From: Bordetella parapertussis
Lineage (GTDB): Bacteria; Pseudomonadota; Gammaproteobacteria; Burkholderiales; Burkholderiaceae_C
NCBI GenBank assembly: GCA_945878355.1
Contig: CAMCTC010000166.1
Location: 1-7,768 of the forward strand
Direction of reading: 5' to 3'
Length of the DNA: 7,768 nt
Shown here: positions 6,044 to 7,768 of the stretch, piece by piece
Position numbering within the stretch: position 1 is the stretch's first letter
How the letters are laid out: each line of letters starts with the position of its first letter
The notes under the pieces: generated by a model
The model's database searches: none
Seen by the model: the letters and a program-made list of their open reading frames with translations, nothing else
Told to the model about the DNA's origin: nothing
Translations under genes and position numbers: made by a program

Positions 6044-7768
6044 TCAGAACCGCAGCTCGGCCCGCAAGTTGATCGTCGTGAAGCTGCGCGCCGAATTGTC
6101 GCTGGACTGGCTGCCGGTGCTCGTGCCGCTGGCGTCAGTCAGGTTGGTGGTGCTGCCAGTGTCGTAGCGCCTTGCGGCGGCATTGCTCAGCGTCAGGCGG
6201 GCGCTGGCATCGGGGCTGAAGCGCCACAGAGCATAGCCGTCGAGCACCCGCTTGACACCCTGGCGGTAGCTCTGCGAATCGATCTGCTGCAACTCGAAGC
6301 CGGGCGTGAAATTCAGGCTTGCACCCAGCGTCAGCGGCGTGCCCCGCAGCGGCCAGTCGCCACCCAGGTTGGCGGTGTAAGGCGGCTGGCCTTCGAGCCG
6401 GTTGTGCGGGCCGGCGACTTGGTCGACCCGGCTCCACATCAGCGTGAGGTTGCTGCGCAGCGAGATGGGCAAGTCGGTGGCCCAGAGGTCTTTCAACCTC
6501 GCCTTGGCTTCGAGCTCTAGCCCGGCGGCGTCGGCCTGGCCGATATTGTTCGGCCGCGCCACCCAGCGCGGCACGCTGGCCCAGCTCACTGTCTCCAGAC
6601 TGCGGACGTTGCGGATCAGGTTGTCGATCCGGCGCACGAAGACATTCGCGCTGACGATGCCGCCGGCGTCGAGGTAATGCTCGGCGCCGAGTTCCAGACC
6701 CCAGGCCAGCTCGGGCAGCAAGTCCGGATTGCCGGCCCGGTCGGGGTTGGTGGGCTGGTTGGGTCTATCCAGGTCCGGGTAGAGCTGCGAGATCGCCGGC
6801 CGCGAGATCAGCTGGTTGGTGTTGGGCGAGCGGTAGCTGCGGGTCAGGCTCAACCGGATCTGGTCGCGTGGCGCATCGGGCAGCTTCCACACCAGGTGAG
6901 CCAGCGGCGTGAACACCGCGCTGCGGTTGCGCACCCGGCTGATCGCCGAGTCGCTGGCGGTGGCGATCGCCTCCCAGCGCGCGCCGGCATAGAACGAGAA
7001 GCGCGGGCTCCAGTCCCATTCATCCTGGGCGTAGAGTGCCAGGCGCTGGACCCGGGCGGTGATGTCTTCGCCGAACTCGGCCAGGATGGGCTGCTTGTTG
7101 ACCAGGCTGGTGCGGCCATCGTTGCGCTGGCTGTTCTGCAATTCCCAGCCCGCGCTCGCACTGTGGCGGTCGGCCAGCAGTTGCGAGAACTTGCCGTTGA
7201 GGTCTAGCGAGAGCTCGCGCTGGCGCACATCGTCGAACTTGTGCCGGCCGCCGACCAGGTTCGCCGCCGCACCGGTCTCGTCGCGTTCAGTGACGCTGCT
7301 GCTCGACGACAGCATGCTGCCAAAGCGCAGCTGCAGTCGGCCACCACCGGATGTGCCGGTCAGCCAGGTGCCGTTGAGTCTGCCCATTTGCCACTGCGAC
7401 TGGCTCTGCCAGTTCGCCAGCGAGTAGGGCTGGGCATCGCCGATGGTCTGGGTCAGCACGTCCTGGCCTTGGCCTCGGGTGCGCACAGCGTTGAAGAAAG
7501 GCTGCAGGTCCAGCGTGTTGCCGGGCCCGAATCGAGCCTGCAGCCTGCCGTTGGCAAACAAGCCGTGGCGGTTGTTGCTGCTCTCGGTGTGTTGCTGCTG
7601 GTCCAGCGTGGTCGCGCCGGCGCCATCGCGGCCCAGCGTGCGGGTGTCGGATTCGCTGGCCTGGCCACCCTGGAACAGCGTGGTGCTCAGGTTGTAGCCC
7701 AGGGTCTCGGTCTGGCCGTTGTAGATCCAGCTTGCGCCGACCTGTCCGCGCGGGCCGTCGGCGCCGCC
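6044..7768 (-). CDS. TonB-dependent outer-membrane receptor (partial, C-terminal barrel)
   Basis: The frame is open from the right edge to the TGA at 6044-6046, giving 575 visible residues. The TTG at 7559-7561 codes an internal Leu; the upstream codons remain in frame to the edge (GGADGPRGQVGASWIYNG and on), so the start, signal peptide, TonB box and plug lie outside. Seen: alternating amphipathic beta strands throughout; LYAQDEWDWSPRFSFYAGAR near visible residues 244-264; TRSYRSPN near 309-316; GNPDLLPELAWGLELGAE near 346-363, a hallmark of the C-terminal barrel of these receptors; and a final INLRAELRF ending in Phe, the outer-membrane assembly signal. Known role: TonB-energised import of siderophores, cobalamin, sugars or other scarce solutes. 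The ligand cannot be assigned. It lies 342 bases upstream of the TAXI gene on the same strand, which suggests but does not prove a shared substrate. Confidence 0.9.
   Translation of the reverse strand, partial: GGADGPRGQVGASWIYNGQTETLGYNLSTTLFQGGQASESDTRTLGRDGAGATTLDQQQHTESSNNRHGLFANGRLQARFGPGNTLDLQPFFNAVRTRGQGQDVLTQTIGDAQPYSLANWQSQSQWQMGRLNGTWLTGTSGGGRLQLRFGSMLSSSSSVTERDETGAAANLVGGRHKFDDVRQRELSLDLNGKFSQLLADRHSASAGWELQNSQRNDGRTSLVNKQPILAEFGEDITARVQRLALYAQDEWDWSPRFSFYAGARWEAIATASDSAISRVRNRSAVFTPLAHLVWKLPDAPRDQIRLSLTRSYRSPNTNQLISRPAISQLYPDLDRPNQPTNPDRAGNPDLLPELAWGLELGAEHYLDAGGIVSANVFVRRIDNLIRNVRSLETVSWASVPRWVARPNNIGQADAAGLELEAKARLKDLWATDLPISLRSNLTLMWSRVDQVAGPHNRLEGQPPYTANLGGDWPLRGTPLTLGASLNFTPGFELQQIDSQSYRQGVKRVLDGYALWRFSPDASARLTLSNAAARRYDTGSTTNLTDASGTSTGSQSSDNSARSFTTINLRAELRF

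Noticed and set aside
6033..6050. GGGTTCGATC, resembling a tRNA T-loop.
   Set aside because: The 3' side of the T-stem does not pair and no acceptor or anticodon arm is present; part of it is the end of the TonB receptor gene.
5933..7207. Plus-strand open frames opposite the TonB receptor (including 5933-6520 and 6677-7207).
   Set aside because: They are low-complexity Arg/Ala/Gln-rich shadows; the minus strand encodes a continuous outer-membrane barrel.

Overview
The window is strongly GC-rich, densely coding DNA. Codon and protein style, a TAXI-type TRAP transporter and a TonB-dependent receptor point to a Gram-negative proteobacterium, most likely a betaproteobacterium of the Burkholderiales. 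That placement is inference from composition and gene family, not from a marker gene. No rRNA, tRNA, CRISPR array, insertion sequence or phage gene was found.

Layout from left to right. An amidohydrolase of the N-acyl-D-amino-acid deacylase type lies on the minus strand at 1-917 and runs off the left edge, so only its N-terminal half is visible. It is divergent, across 164 bases, from a plus-strand pair: a small VOC/glyoxalase-fold protein (1082-1471) and an alpha/beta hydrolase with an aspartate nucleophile (1535-2431). The hydrolase converges, with only 28 bases between stop codons, on a minus-strand transporter operon. That operon consists of a TAXI-family periplasmic binding protein (4556-5701), transcribed first, and a fused TRAP permease (2460-4469). 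Upstream of the operon is a 342-base gap (5702-6043). It holds a possible terminator for the next gene and a striking nested hairpin in the presumed leader of the binding-protein gene. A TonB-dependent outer-membrane receptor (6044-7768, minus strand) fills the right end and runs off that edge, lacking its N-terminus and plug.

Working model (inference): the TonB receptor, the TAXI binding protein and the fused permease could carry one small organic solute across the outer membrane, periplasm and inner membrane. The amidohydrolase, alpha/beta hydrolase and VOC protein would process it in the cytoplasm. The substrate cannot be read from the sequence. No wholly new gene system was recognised. 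The most noteworthy signal is non-coding: the 71-base two-tier stem at 5783-5853 ahead of the transporter operon, a candidate cis-regulatory RNA or operator. Second is the apparent loss of the usual catalytic acid in the alpha/beta hydrolase.
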